The translations under genes and the position numbers were made by a program. From NCBI RefSeq assembly GCF_001187865.1, contig NZ_LGIT01000009.1:1550001-1614000 (forward strand): a stretch of 64,000 nucleotides of DNA, written 5' to 3'. The notes under the pieces were generated by a model that was given only the letters and a program-made list of their open reading frames with translations, did no database searches and was not told the DNA's origin. Source of the DNA: Klebsiella sp. RIT-PI-d (lineage in GTDB: Bacteria > Pseudomonadota > Gammaproteobacteria > Enterobacterales > Enterobacteriaceae). This document shows positions 9,788 through 20,193 of the stretch, one piece after another (the stretch's first letter is position 1; the number at the start of each line of letters is the position of its first letter).

Positions 9788-9820
9788 AAAAAAAAGCAGC
9801 GGTAATTGCTTACCGCTGCT
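9788..9820 (-). terminator. Rho-independent terminator after flhC
   Basis: A perfect 11-base stem (AGCAGCGGTAA / TTACCGCTGCT) with a TTGC loop is followed on the minus strand by a run of seven or more T. It separates flhDC transcription from motA. Confidence 0.88.
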
Positions 9821-9844
9821 GGAGTGTTGACCACACCGTATCGG

Positions 9845-10426
9845 TTAAACAGCCTGTTCGATCTGTTCATCCAGCAGTTGTGGTGTTATATCGGCAACAT
9901 CGCGGGAAAGTTTACGTCTTTTTACGGCCCTGGACGGCGGCTGGCATAAACTGCACACAAAACTACCTACAGGCTGATGCGCATGGGTAATGAAATTGCC
10001 GTCGCAGCAGCTGCAATGTGACAATTGAAGCATCCCGCTTTCAACAAAGCGCACCAGTGTCCAGGCTCGCGTTAGCGCCAGCAATGGTGCTTCACCGTCC
10101 AGCTGCGGGCACTGCTCAAGATACAGGCGATACGCTTTAATAACCGCATCAACGCCACTGCACAGCCCCGTTTTTAACAAATACTGCCAGGCATTGCAGA
10201 ACATTGACGAGTGTATGTTCTGCTCCCAGGTCATAAACCAGTCGGTGGAAAACGGCAGCATACCTTTCGGTGGCGGGCTACCGCGAAGCTCTTTATACAG
10301 TTTGATAAGACGACCACGGCTCAGCTGTGTCTCGCTTTCCAGCATCTGTAAGCGAGCGCCCAGCGTAATCAGCTCCATTGCCAGCTGAATATCACGGGCT
10401 TCCTGAACAATGCTTTTTTCGCTCAT
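9845..10426 (-). CDS. flhC: Flagellar master regulator subunit FlhC
   Basis: A 193-residue DNA-binding partner of FlhD. FlhD4C2 activates class 2 flagellar promoters together with sigma70. The N-terminal helical part ([19 protein letters not shown]) is followed by the C-terminal zinc-binding cysteine cluster CSCC...CSLC (about residues 138-160). The length matches E. coli FlhC (192). It starts 2 bases after the flhD stop and is followed by a strong terminator. Confidence 0.97.
   Translation of the reverse strand: MSEKSIVQEARDIQLAMELITLGARLQMLESETQLSRGRLIKLYKELRGSPPPKGMLPFSTDWFMTWEQNIHSSMFCNAWQYLLKTGLCSGVDAVIKAYRLYLEQCPQLDGEAPLLALTRAWTLVRFVESGMLQLSHCSCCDGNFITHAHQPVGSFVCSLCQPPSRAVKRRKLSRDVADITPQLLDEQIEQAV
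9888..9914 (-). promoter_or_regulatory. Sigma28 (FliA) promoter for motA, inside flhC
   Basis: On the minus strand TAAACTTT, an 11-base spacer and GCCGATAT match the FliA consensus TAAAGTTT-N11-GCCGATAA at 14 of 16 positions. It lies in the 3' end of flhC, about 165 bases before the motA start and upstream of the flhC terminator. A transcript from here would have to pass that terminator. The -35 half is identical to that of fliD. Confidence 0.8.
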
Positions 10427-10428
10427 CC

Positions 10429-10776
10429 TCAGGCCCTTTTCTTGCGCGCAGCGGCAGCCTGGCCCGCGTCTGAAAGCAGGCGAGTAGAAAGGAGTATCCC
10501 GGTGTGAATTTGTTGCAGATCGTCAACGCGTGAATCCTGCGTCAGACGGTTGATTGTCTCATGACTGTCAAAACGGAATTCACAAATAAGCTGATTGGTC
10601 TCAGCCAGTTTCACCATTTGCGGCAGTGTTAGTTCTACCAGCGTAGTTGCCATCTCTTCGTTGATACCGAGACGGAACATCGCTGATGGTTTGTCCTGAC
10701 CGATCAGGCGCTGCGCAAGGAGTAGATATGACAGATTGATGTCGTAAATATGTTTCAGCAACTCGGATGTATGCAT
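10429..10776 (-). CDS. flhD: Flagellar master regulator subunit FlhD
   Basis: A 115-residue helical regulator when started at the ATG 10774-10776, giving [20 protein letters not shown], the same N-terminus as E. coli FlhD. An in-frame ATG three codons earlier (10783-10785, MGK) is also possible and has GTGAG upstream. The C-terminal tail ([16 protein letters not shown]) diverges from E. coli but keeps the basic end. A leader of about 215 bases precedes it, as in E. coli, where that leader is the target of small RNAs and CsrA. Confidence 0.96.
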   Translation of the reverse strand: MHTSELLKHIYDINLSYLLLAQRLIGQDKPSAMFRLGINEEMATTLVELTLPQMVKLAETNQLICEFRFDSHETINRLTQDSRVDDLQQIHTGILLSTRLLSDAGQAAAARKKRA

Positions 10777-10981
10777 TTTTCCCATCCAGAATAACTCACT
10801 ATTGTCTTATGCGGTGTAACCGCACCCCGTGATGTCGCCGGGAAAGTCCCGGTAAAAAAGAAAAGGTCAAAATGCATAGTTGTACTTAGTTGTACTTAGC
10901 GATTTGCGTTCTGAAACGTGCTTCGGGAGAACTCGATCATCAGATTTCTTAGAAACACTTTAAAGAATTCTTACAAATTAC

Positions 10982-10995
10982 TAAGACTTTTCCTA
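10982..10995 (-). promoter_or_regulatory. RcsAB box of flhDC
   Basis: On the minus strand TAGGAAAAGTCTTA resembles the E. coli flhDC RcsAB box. It lies at about +4 to +17 from the predicted start site, where bound RcsB/RcsA blocks flhDC transcription. rcsA itself is in this window at 60605. Confidence 0.7.
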
Positions 10996-11005
10996 ATGCG
11001 CCGCA

Positions 11006-11034
11006 ACTCTACTCGTCAGCCCTACCACATACAA
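11006..11034 (-). promoter_or_regulatory. flhDC promoter (-35 TTGTAT, -10 TAGAGT)
   Basis: On the minus strand TTGTAT and TAGAGT are separated by 17 bases. Both hexamers are weak, which suits an activator-dependent promoter. The predicted start near 10999 puts the CRP palindrome at exactly -71.5, which is where E. coli flhDC has it, and this supports the placement. The transcript leader would be about 215-225 bases. Confidence 0.7.
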
Positions 11035-11062
11035 CGATGTGCTGCCTTGATTTTAGGAACTA

Positions 11063-11078
11063 TGTGATCGACATCACA
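11063..11078. promoter_or_regulatory. CRP site of flhDC
   Basis: TGTGATCGACATCACA is a perfect match to TGTGA-N6-TCACA. It is centred at 11070.5, about 71.5 bases upstream of the predicted flhDC start, a class I activator position. Motility should therefore be catabolite-sensitive. Confidence 0.88.
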
Positions 11079-11652
11079 TAATGTACGCAAATATTAAACA
11101 TAAATCCATCAATCTTGGTGATTTGTTGGTGTATTTTTATGCAAACCTGCTGTTTACCTATTCCGCAGTACAATCAGCCTTATCTTAAAGCGGAGTAACA
11201 TTATGTTAGTTTTCCCGAAGCTGCCACATTGCGGATGAAAAATATTTTTCGTCTCTATTGTAGAAACTGTTTATTAAAAAAATTCATAGATACATACGCT
11301 TATAATTTAATGTAACAAAAATAATTGCTATACGTAATCATTCTCATATTGTTAATCACATGATCATTTAATTAACAATGAATGATAATAGTTTTCAAAA
11401 TTGATCCATTTAGTCATGGTCAGCACACGCTGGCTGCTGCCTCAATTATTTCATAAGAATAATTAATGAATAATTTGAATCGGTGTGCAAAACAGTATTC
11501 AGGCCTATTGCAGGCGTTGTTTAATGGGCGTAAGGATAGTTAGTCAGATGAATGAAATCGTCATCAATAGTGCAAGGACGACGCTTAGCGCCTGAATGAG
11601 AGGGTTTCACCCGTCTGCTATAACATTATTTATGCGTCTGAAAGGAGGTCCG
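11079..11652. other. Long AT-rich region between flhDC and uspC
   Basis: These 570 bases separate the divergent flhDC and uspC genes. In many E. coli strains insertion sequences land here, but I see none. The stretch from about 11230 to 11420 is very A/T-rich and could bind H-NS. Apart from the uspC ribosome binding site AAGGAGG I cannot assign a promoter or a gene. Confidence 0.5.
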
Positions 11653-12075
11653 ATGCGTTATCAACATCTTCTGGTGGCCGTTGCTGCCACGCCGGAAAGT
11701 CATCGTCTGGTTGCCAAAGCCGTGTCCATTGCGCGACCGCTTAATGCCAGCATCAGTCTTATTACCCTCGCCACTGACCCGGAAATGTATACCTGTTTCG
11801 CCGCCCCCATGCTGGAAAATCTGCGGGAGATAGCGCATGAAGAGACCCGGCAATTTTTACGTGACATTGTTCAGCATGCCGGGTACCCGATCGCTGAAAC
11901 TGTCATTGCATCCGGTGAGTTAAGTGAGCATATCAATCATTTTTGCCGAACCCGAAAGGTGGATCTGGTGTTATGCGGTAATCATAATCACAGTTTTTTC
12001 TCCCGGGCGACCTGTTCGGCCAAAAATGTCATCGGCAATACCGGGGCCGATGTATTACTGGTGGCGCTGCCATAA
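11653..12075 (+). CDS. uspC: Universal stress protein C
   Basis: A 140-residue UspA-family cytoplasmic protein. I chose ATG 11653 because AAGGAGG lies just upstream and the protein then begins MRYQHLLVAVAATPES, like E. coli UspC (142 residues). The nucleotide-type loop and C-terminal NHNHSFFSRATCSAKNVI and DVLLVALP are conserved. In E. coli UspC is linked to motility, adhesion and scaffolding of the KdpDE system. It sits between flhDC and otsBA as in E. coli. Confidence 0.94.
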   Translation: MRYQHLLVAVAATPESHRLVAKAVSIARPLNASISLITLATDPEMYTCFAAPMLENLREIAHEETRQFLRDIVQHAGYPIAETVIASGELSEHINHFCRTRKVDLVLCGNHNHSFFSRATCSAKNVIGNTGADVLLVALP

Positions 12076-12103
12076 AAAAGCCCGGCTGCTTATGCGGCCG
12101 GGC
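12074..12103 (-). terminator. Terminator between otsA and uspC
   Basis: A 10-base stem (GCCCGGCTGC / GCGGCCGGGC, one T-G pair) with a TTAT loop is followed on the minus strand by six T. It ends the otsBA transcript and overlaps the uspC stop codon, so it may also help to end uspC. Confidence 0.8.
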
Positions 12104-12122
12104 ACGATGTGCGCGCCAGGGA

Positions 12123-14367
<2,245 letters not shown>

Positions 14368-14426
14368 TTAATCAAACGTTAGCCATGTAAGTATAGACAG
14401 TGTGACCAGCCTCGCCATTTTGAATT

Positions 14427-14456
14427 GAAAACGCCAGCGGGAGTGGCCGCTGGCGT
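14427..14456 (-). terminator. Terminator after araH
   Basis: A perfect 10-base stem (ACGCCAGCGG / CCGCTGGCGT) with a 6-base loop lies 37 bases after the araH stop and is followed on the minus strand by a short T tract (TTTC). It ends the araFGH transcript before otsB. Confidence 0.7.
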
Positions 14457-14493
14457 CAGGTTAGAGATAGACTTAAAAGTTAGTGAATTTTTA

Positions 14494-15474
14494 TCACACG
14501 CTACGCTTAGCTTTCTGTTTGTAGCGGTCAAAGATAACCGCTGCCAGTAGAATTAGCCCGCGGACGACGTATTGCGAAAATGGCGAGATGTTCAGCAGGT
14601 TCATGGCGTTCTCCACCGTACCGAGGATCAGTATTCCCGCTACGACATAAGAGATTTTGCCGATCCCCCCCTTCAACGATACCCCTCCCAGCACGCAGGC
14701 AGAGATAACAATGAGTTCATAACCGATAGAGGTCATCGGCTGTCCGCTGGTCATACGCGATGCGAGAATAATCCCTGCGGCGGCAGAGACCAGACCTGAG
14801 AGTATAAAGATGATGATTTTGGTGCGCACTACCGGCACCCCGGCCAGACGCGCAGCTTCTTCATTACCCCCGATAGCCAGCGTATTACGCCCAAACGTGG
14901 TTTTGTTGAGCAGCAGGCCAAAGATAATCAGACAGCCGACGGTTAACCAGATTGGTGCAGGCAGACCCAGCCAGTTAGCGTAGCCCAGGGCAAAAAAACG
15001 CTCGTCCTCAATACCCACCGCTTTACCGTCAGAAATAATGTAGGCCAGGCCGCGGACAATTTGCATGGTCGCCAGGGTGGTGATCAGGGCGTTGATTTTC
15101 AGTTTCGCGATGACAAAACCGTTTACCAGACCGCAGATAACTCCGAGCATCAGACCGGCAAATACGCCCATCCACAGACTTTCGGTCATGTTGATGACCA
15201 CCGCCGTGGTGACGCCCGCGCAGGCAATGACTGAAGCGACGGAGAGATCGAAGTCGCCGGACGCCAGGCAGAATAGCATCCCGCAGGCCACCATCCCGGA
15301 CATGGAGATAGCCAGTCCCAGCCCTTTCATATTAATAAAGGAGGCAAAATTAGGTACAAAAATGGCGCAGGCCAGAAATACCACGGCAAACACAACCAAC
15401 ATGCCGTACTGATCCCAAATCCGCCCGATACTCATTGACGACTTAGATGCGCCAGTAGTGGTAAAAGATGACAT
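14494..15474 (-). CDS. araH: L-arabinose ABC transporter permease AraH
   Basis: A 326-residue inner membrane permease of the high-affinity arabinose importer. About ten hydrophobic segments are visible, with the family signature near residues 245-270 (ILASRMTSGQPMTSIGYELI, then ACVLGGVSLKGG) that contacts the ATPase. It ends DRYKQKAKRSV like E. coli AraH. Third gene of araFGH, 13 bases after araG. Confidence 0.96.
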   Translation of the reverse strand: MSSFTTTGASKSSMSIGRIWDQYGMLVVFAVVFLACAIFVPNFASFINMKGLGLAISMSGMVACGMLFCLASGDFDLSVASVIACAGVTTAVVINMTESLWMGVFAGLMLGVICGLVNGFVIAKLKINALITTLATMQIVRGLAYIISDGKAVGIEDERFFALGYANWLGLPAPIWLTVGCLIIFGLLLNKTTFGRNTLAIGGNEEAARLAGVPVVRTKIIIFILSGLVSAAAGIILASRMTSGQPMTSIGYELIVISACVLGGVSLKGGIGKISYVVAGILILGTVENAMNLLNISPFSQYVVRGLILLAAVIFDRYKQKAKRSV

Positions 15475-15487
15475 GTTCTACTCCTTC

Positions 15488-17002
15488 TCAGGCCACGGCC
15501 TGGCTAACTTTAGGCATTGCAAGGCTGAGAGCCTGCTGTTCTTTGGCTTCATGATGTAACAGCTCGCCAGCTATCTCCCCTTCCCGCATGACGACAATGC
15601 GATCCGCAACGCCCAGCACTTCAGGGAGATCGCTTGAGGCAAAGAGAACTGCCACGCCGGAGGCAGCCAGGGCATAGATCACGTTATAGATTTCATGCTT
15701 CGCGCCAACATCAATACCGCGCGTTGGCTCGTCGAGCAGAATGACCTTCATCTCTTCGGACAGCCAGCGTCCAAGGATCGCTTTCTGCTGATTTCCCCCG
15801 GAGAGGTTCATGATCAACTGTTCGGCACCGGGCGTTTTGATATTCAGAGACTGGATATGGTGTTCAGCGTTGCGCGCTTCCCAGGCATTGTTGATAACGC
15901 AGCCCGCGCGAATATGCTTACGTCGCGCGCTGATATTGATATTGTCGCGTACCGAGTGAACCGGAATAATCCCTTCGGCCTTACGATCCTCCGGGCAGAG
16001 CATCATGCCTGCCTGAATGGCCTGCGACGGTTTTTCGATGGAAAGCGGTTGACCATCAATATACACCTGACCGCCGGTAATGCGGGTACCGCCAAATAAC
16101 CCCTTCATTAATTCACTGCGCCCGGCCCCCACCAGCCCAAATAAACCTACAATTTCTCCGCTGCGCACCGACAGGCTGATCGGCATTCTTACGCCCGGCG
16201 CTTTTACCGCCTCCAGACGTAAACGTTCGGGACCATATTCACGTGGCTGCCAGCCGTAGATATCGCCCAGATTACGCCCTACCATCGCCTGAACCAGCGC
16301 ATCGTGATTCACCTCTTGCATGTCGGTGAACGTACAAACGTAGCGGCCGTCTTTAAATACGGTAATCGCATCGCTGAGGGCAAAAATCTCCTCCATACGG
16401 TGCGAGACATAGATGATGACCCGACCTTCTTTACGTAATTCGCGGATCACCCGAAACAGATTGTCGATTTCACGTGCCGACAGCGAGCTGGTCGGCTCAT
16501 CAAATGCAATCACTTTGGCATTGCGTGCCAGCGCCTTGGCAATTTCCACCATTTGCCACTGGCCAATAGACAGATACTTGAGCGGCGTTTGCGGATCGAT
16601 ATCCAGACCTAAATGTTCCAGTTGCAGACGGGCTTCATAATTAAGTAATGAACGATTTACGATGCCGCCTTTATGCGGAAGCTGTCCAAGGTAGATATTT
16701 TCTGCCACGGTCATTTCCGGGATCAAATGCAGCTCCTGGTAAATAATGGCCACGCCAGCATTGAGCGCAGCAGGCGTATCGGCAAAGGTGACATCCTTTC
16801 CCTGCAGCGCCAGCGTGCCGCCGGTTGGGGCATAGTTTCCGCTCAGAATTTTCAGCAGGGTGGATTTCCCGGCGCCATTTTCCCCCATCAGAGCGTGGAT
16901 CTGTCCGGCATAGCAATCAAAGCTAATGTCAGAGAGTGCCTTAACGCCGGGAAAGGTTTTACTGATGCCGCGAAAGGAGAGATAAGGGGTAGACTGCTGC
17001 AT
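15488..17002 (-). CDS. araG: L-arabinose ABC transporter ATPase AraG
   Basis: A 504-residue double ATPase. The ATG at 17000-17002 has GGAG five bases upstream and gives [12 protein letters not shown] and the exact E. coli length. The first half has Walker [10 protein letters not shown], signature [15 protein letters not shown] and Walker [12 protein letters not shown]. The second half has a degenerate P-loop GLVGAGRSE, signature [15 protein letters not shown] and [12 protein letters not shown]. Such asymmetry is normal for sugar importers of the CUT2 type. Middle gene of araFGH. Confidence 0.96.
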   Translation of the reverse strand: MQQSTPYLSFRGISKTFPGVKALSDISFDCYAGQIHALMGENGAGKSTLLKILSGNYAPTGGTLALQGKDVTFADTPAALNAGVAIIYQELHLIPEMTVAENIYLGQLPHKGGIVNRSLLNYEARLQLEHLGLDIDPQTPLKYLSIGQWQMVEIAKALARNAKVIAFDEPTSSLSAREIDNLFRVIRELRKEGRVIIYVSHRMEEIFALSDAITVFKDGRYVCTFTDMQEVNHDALVQAMVGRNLGDIYGWQPREYGPERLRLEAVKAPGVRMPISLSVRSGEIVGLFGLVGAGRSELMKGLFGGTRITGGQVYIDGQPLSIEKPSQAIQAGMMLCPEDRKAEGIIPVHSVRDNINISARRKHIRAGCVINNAWEARNAEHHIQSLNIKTPGAEQLIMNLSGGNQQKAILGRWLSEEMKVILLDEPTRGIDVGAKHEIYNVIYALAASGVAVLFASSDLPEVLGVADRIVVMREGEIAGELLHHEAKEQQALSLAMPKVSQAVA

Positions 17003-17083
17003 AACGACTCCGCCATTCATAGTGGTACGTCAACAGCCCCTCCGTCAGAAAAGAGGGGCATAATCATGGTTGACTGAAATCGA

Positions 17084-18064
17084 TTAAAGACCTTTCTTCG
17101 CCAGCTCTTCTTTGAAGTTGTCGCGGGTAATCAGTACAACGTCAGTGACGGCGGTAAATTTCGGCGGCTCCACGCCCTTCTCTACCCAGTTGTAGAGCAT
17201 TTCGCTGGTTTTATAACCGTGAATATCCGGGCTTGGCAGCAGCGATCCAAAGAAGCCGGTTTGCTGATTTTTAGACAGTTCGCTCACCGCATCCACACCA
17301 TTAATGCCGATACCGATGACATCAGGCGCTTTGAATCCCTGACCTTCTGTTGCCCGTACGCCGCCGAGGACGGTGTTATCATTCATGCCAACAATCAGCC
17401 AGTGTTTAACTTCCGGGTGCTGCACCAGCAGGGAGTTGCCCGCATCAAACGCGCCGGGGATATCGTTCGATTTGGTAGGAACCTGATAAATTTGCTTTTC
17501 CGGGAACCCTGCGGCTTTCAGGGCATCCATGGAGCCTGACGTGCGGCGACGGGCGGTATCCAGCTCGTTAGCGGTGATAGCCATAACGCCGGTTTCTTTC
17601 ACATCCCAGCCGCGTTTTTGCATCTCTTTAAACAGCTCCTGCCCCTGACGGGCACCAATCTCGCTCGCCGCCATCATTACCAGCGGTACGCTTTCCATGG
17701 GCTTGCCTTTGGCCGTGACAAACTGATCGTCCACCGCAATGACTTTCATGTCATAGCCACGGGCTTTGGCCACGATAGCAGAGCCAAGTTTGGGATCGGG
17801 GGTACAAATCACAAAGCCTTTTACGCCGCTTGCCGCCAGACTGTCGATGGCATTAAGGGTTTTCTCACCGTCGGGAACGGCAATTTTAATTACTTCAAAT
17901 CCCAACTCTTTTCCGGCTTTATCGGCAAACTTCCACTCGGTCTGAAACCACGGCTCTTCTGGCTGTTTCACCAGGAAACCCAGCTTCATGGATTCTGCAA
18001 TAGCCGATTGTGACATAATCGCAGCCAGTCCAATGGCCGCCAGTGCTTTGGTGAATTTGTGCAT
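17084..18064 (-). CDS. araF: L-arabinose-binding periplasmic protein AraF
   Basis: A 326-residue periplasmic binding protein. The ATG at 18062-18064 with GGAG upstream starts a signal peptide cut after AIA. The mature protein (ESMKLGFLVKQPEEPWFQTE) is nearly identical to E. coli AraF. It ends KKGL, three residues shorter than E. coli. It captures L-arabinose for AraGH. The operon is present even though the araBAD genes are not in this window. Confidence 0.97.
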   Translation of the reverse strand: MHKFTKALAAIGLAAIMSQSAIAESMKLGFLVKQPEEPWFQTEWKFADKAGKELGFEVIKIAVPDGEKTLNAIDSLAASGVKGFVICTPDPKLGSAIVAKARGYDMKVIAVDDQFVTAKGKPMESVPLVMMAASEIGARQGQELFKEMQKRGWDVKETGVMAITANELDTARRRTSGSMDALKAAGFPEKQIYQVPTKSNDIPGAFDAGNSLLVQHPEVKHWLIVGMNDNTVLGGVRATEGQGFKAPDVIGIGINGVDAVSELSKNQQTGFFGSLLPSPDIHGYKTSEMLYNWVEKGVEPPKFTAVTDVVLITRDNFKEELAKKGL

Positions 18065-18377
18065 GTTAAACTCCAGCGTCAACATTCTTTTATGTAGGTT
18101 TGATTCGGATTCGACATTTTTTATCGGACATAAAACAACGCATTAGCATTCAGGACGTGAATGATGCATTGGCTGGAACATTAATAGCGGGAAATTAATT
18201 CTCCATAGGAGAGCGCCATCACATCGCAGAATTACAGTTATTGCGTACATATATTCAGCAGGTAATGACATAAAGCGGCGTGGGTTTGTCAGACAATTGG
18301 CGGTGAGAGTGACAGGATAGTCTATATCCCCGGCGTACTTATCCTTATCCCGGATGCTGAAACATCCGGGGCTACAA
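18065..18377. other. Intergenic region upstream of araF
   Basis: About 310 bases that must hold the araFGH promoter. I see pieces of AraC half-sites (TAGC at 18185 and TCCATA at 18202) but with 13 rather than 7 bases between them, and TGTGA around 18224 (minus strand) as half a CRP site. No complete site or promoter is convincing. The perfect hairpin near 18349 is listed separately. Confidence 0.45.
18349..18370 (-). terminator. Hairpin after the DJ-1 family gene
   Basis: A perfect 8-base stem (CCCGGATG / CATCCGGG) with a 6-base loop lies 8 bases past the stop of the DJ-1 family gene. There is no T tract on the minus strand, so termination would be weak or Rho-assisted. Confidence 0.5.
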
Positions 18378-18935
18378 CTACCAGCAGTAGTAAATATGGT
18401 CAGCGTGCTCGCGTGCGGGGGCGTCATCACCCTGCAAACGAGCGGCAACCGTAAACGCAAAGTCGAAAATCAGGCCCAGCCCTTTACCGCTAATGAGATT
18501 GCCATCTTCAACGACGGGTGCATCGATATACTCGCCATCGGATATCGATTGCCATAAATCACCGGAGCAGACATAACGGCGGCCTTTAAGCAGGCCATGT
18601 TTGCCGAGCACCCGGGCGGCGGCAGAACACACAGGACAAATCAGTTTTCCGGCGTCATCGTGGGCGATAACAAATGCCACTACCTCTTCGCTGGCCGCCA
18701 GATTAACGCTGCCTTGTGGACCACCGGGTAATACCACGGCGTCATAACGCACATTCAGACGCTCTGCGAGTGTCGCGTCGGCGACCATCGGAATAGCGTG
18801 ATAACTGACGACGGCCCGGGATTCGGCGCAGGCCAGAGTTTCTACCTCAATATTCAGACGGCGCAAAATATCGATGGTAACAATGGCTTCCGCTTCTTCG
18901 AAACCGTGAGCCAACAGTACAGCAACTTTCTTCAT
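18378..18935 (-). CDS. DJ-1/PfpI family protein
   Basis: A 185-residue cytoplasmic protein of the DJ-1/ThiJ/PfpI family, which includes YajL and other proteins described as glyoxalases, deglycases or chaperones. It begins KKVAVLLAHGFEEAEAI, with the conserved Glu14, and VVLPGGPQG. The reactive cysteine is Cys100 in KLICPVCSAA, at the nucleophile elbow. The likely histidine partner lies in a C-terminal region that ends HADHIYYCW. E. coli K-12 has no gene here between araF and ftnB. The substrate cannot be told from sequence. Confidence 0.85.
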   Translation of the reverse strand: MKKVAVLLAHGFEEAEAIVTIDILRRLNIEVETLACAESRAVVSYHAIPMVADATLAERLNVRYDAVVLPGGPQGSVNLAASEEVVAFVIAHDDAGKLICPVCSAAARVLGKHGLLKGRRYVCSGDLWQSISDGEYIDAPVVEDGNLISGKGLGLIFDFAFTVAARLQGDDAPAREHADHIYYCW

Positions 18936-19481
18936 TATTTACTCCATTAAATACATCTGCGAATGCTTAAACGCGCATCAGACGTTTCGGTACAATGATT
19001 CACGTCTGAAGACGAATGCTCTGGAAGAATAAAAATGATCTGGCGCAATTTATGCTTAAAATGTCCTCTCATTCCCTTTGCTGCCGGGATGATATGTATA
19101 GCCAATAGTATTAGCGCTCATTCTCAACAGAATAGTACGCGCCGTGGAATTTAATTTCAACCATATCGAAATACCGTTTTTATTATCAAAAACAGATACT
19201 TACTAGAATGGATAATATTTTAATTTGATATCTCATCCTTTTAAAGAAGTTGTAACCAATAATGAACAGATGATATTTAGCCTTTCCTTGCATTCATGCG
19301 GGTTATATTATTTTTGCCGTAATTACGGAAAATTAACCCACGATCACATACATCGCTAACAGAAATTTATTATGGTGGTGTGTGTAGTGGTGGCACATGC
19401 CTGATATGCAGACATTGCTTATATGAGTGATGCGAATGTGATGGGTGCATGACTCTCTTCTCTGGTAATAAGGACATTGGT
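18936..19481. other. Intergenic region between the DJ-1 gene and ftnB
   Basis: About 545 bases, A/T-rich in the right half. It holds the small open frame at 19035 and a perfect 12-base palindrome CCGTAATTACGG at 19317-19328. I find no clear -35/-10 pair and no complete Fur or FNR box. Both divergent genes must have promoters here. Confidence 0.5.
19035..19154 (+). CDS. Candidate 39-residue hydrophobic small protein
   Basis: An ATG at 19035 preceded by GGAAGAA opens a 39-codon frame ending in TAA at 19152-19154. The peptide begins MIWRNLCLKCPLIPF and has a hydrophobic core (CPLIPFAAGMICIANSI) that could cross the membrane or act as a signal. The region lies between two divergent genes and has no other content. 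Short frames arise by chance, so this rests on the start context and the hydrophobic stretch alone. Confidence 0.25.
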   Translation: MIWRNLCLKCPLIPFAAGMICIANSISAHSQQNSTRRGI

Positions 19482-19985
19482 ATGACTGCTTCAGCAATGG
19501 TTCAACAACTCAACGCCCAGATGAATCTCGAATATACCGCGTCGAATCGCTACCTGCGCCTGAGTGAGTGGTGTGCAAAACGTCATCTGACCGGCACCGC
19601 CATTTTCCTGCGCTCGCAGGCGCAGATCAACGTGACCCGCATGATGCGCATTTTCGATTTTATGAAAAAGGCGGGCGCAAATCCGGTCGTCGCTCCCCCG
19701 CCATTGATTGAAGTGCCGTGTGCTAATCTCGACGATCTGTTCTCCCAGACGATCAACGATTTTCAGCATCGTAGTGAAACGCTGGCACAATTACTCTGCG
19801 AGGTCCGGGCGCTTAATGATGACACTACGCTGGCCTTTTTAGTCCAGATTGAAAGCGAACGTGAAGAACACGGTTTGTTGCTGCGTACTATATCTGAGGA
19901 GGTGCGCAATGCCGCGCATGCGGGCCTGAAAATGGAGCAGACGGACGGTCATTTATTAAACGTGGTTAATTTTCAGCAGCGCTGA
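19482..19985 (+). CDS. ftnB: Ferritin-like protein FtnB
   Basis: A 167-residue four-helix ferritin relative. ATG 19482 has AAGGA upstream and gives the exact E. coli FtnB length. Glu17 is kept, but the FtnA residues AQEEMGHM at the iron centre read AQINVTRM here, so Glu49, Glu50 and His53 are lost. E. coli FtnB shows the same kind of loss, and the Salmonella protein has been tied to iron-sulfur cluster repair rather than bulk storage. It is first on the plus strand, ahead of a Dcu-type carrier. Confidence 0.93.
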   Translation: MTASAMVQQLNAQMNLEYTASNRYLRLSEWCAKRHLTGTAIFLRSQAQINVTRMMRIFDFMKKAGANPVVAPPPLIEVPCANLDDLFSQTINDFQHRSETLAQLLCEVRALNDDTTLAFLVQIESEREEHGLLLRTISEEVRNAAHAGLKMEQTDGHLLNVVNFQQR

Positions 19986-20193
19986 TCGCTCCCGCCCCGT
20001 GCATCAGTCTCGGGGCACCTACTTTCAGGCACCCTTTTTCTGGCGTAAGCCGCATCCCATCACTAAAATGTTAATAATATGTTTGTAATATTCTGTTTTT
20101 GTTAACATTTTATAAATTAGATCTACCTCTCATTGAGTAGGCTTACAAAATGCAATGATTTAATGCATCTGATGAATTTGCAAAAGGTGCGAC

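Noticed and set aside
11230-11460. AT-rich tract before uspC as a possible horizontally acquired gene remnant.
   Set aside because: No reading frame or similarity to a known gene is visible; it is best described as regulatory or non-coding DNA.
18185-18207. TAGC and TCCATA resembling an AraC half-site upstream of araF.
   Set aside because: They are 13 bases apart instead of 7, so they do not make one half-site, and they do not fit the 21-base repeat of a pair.
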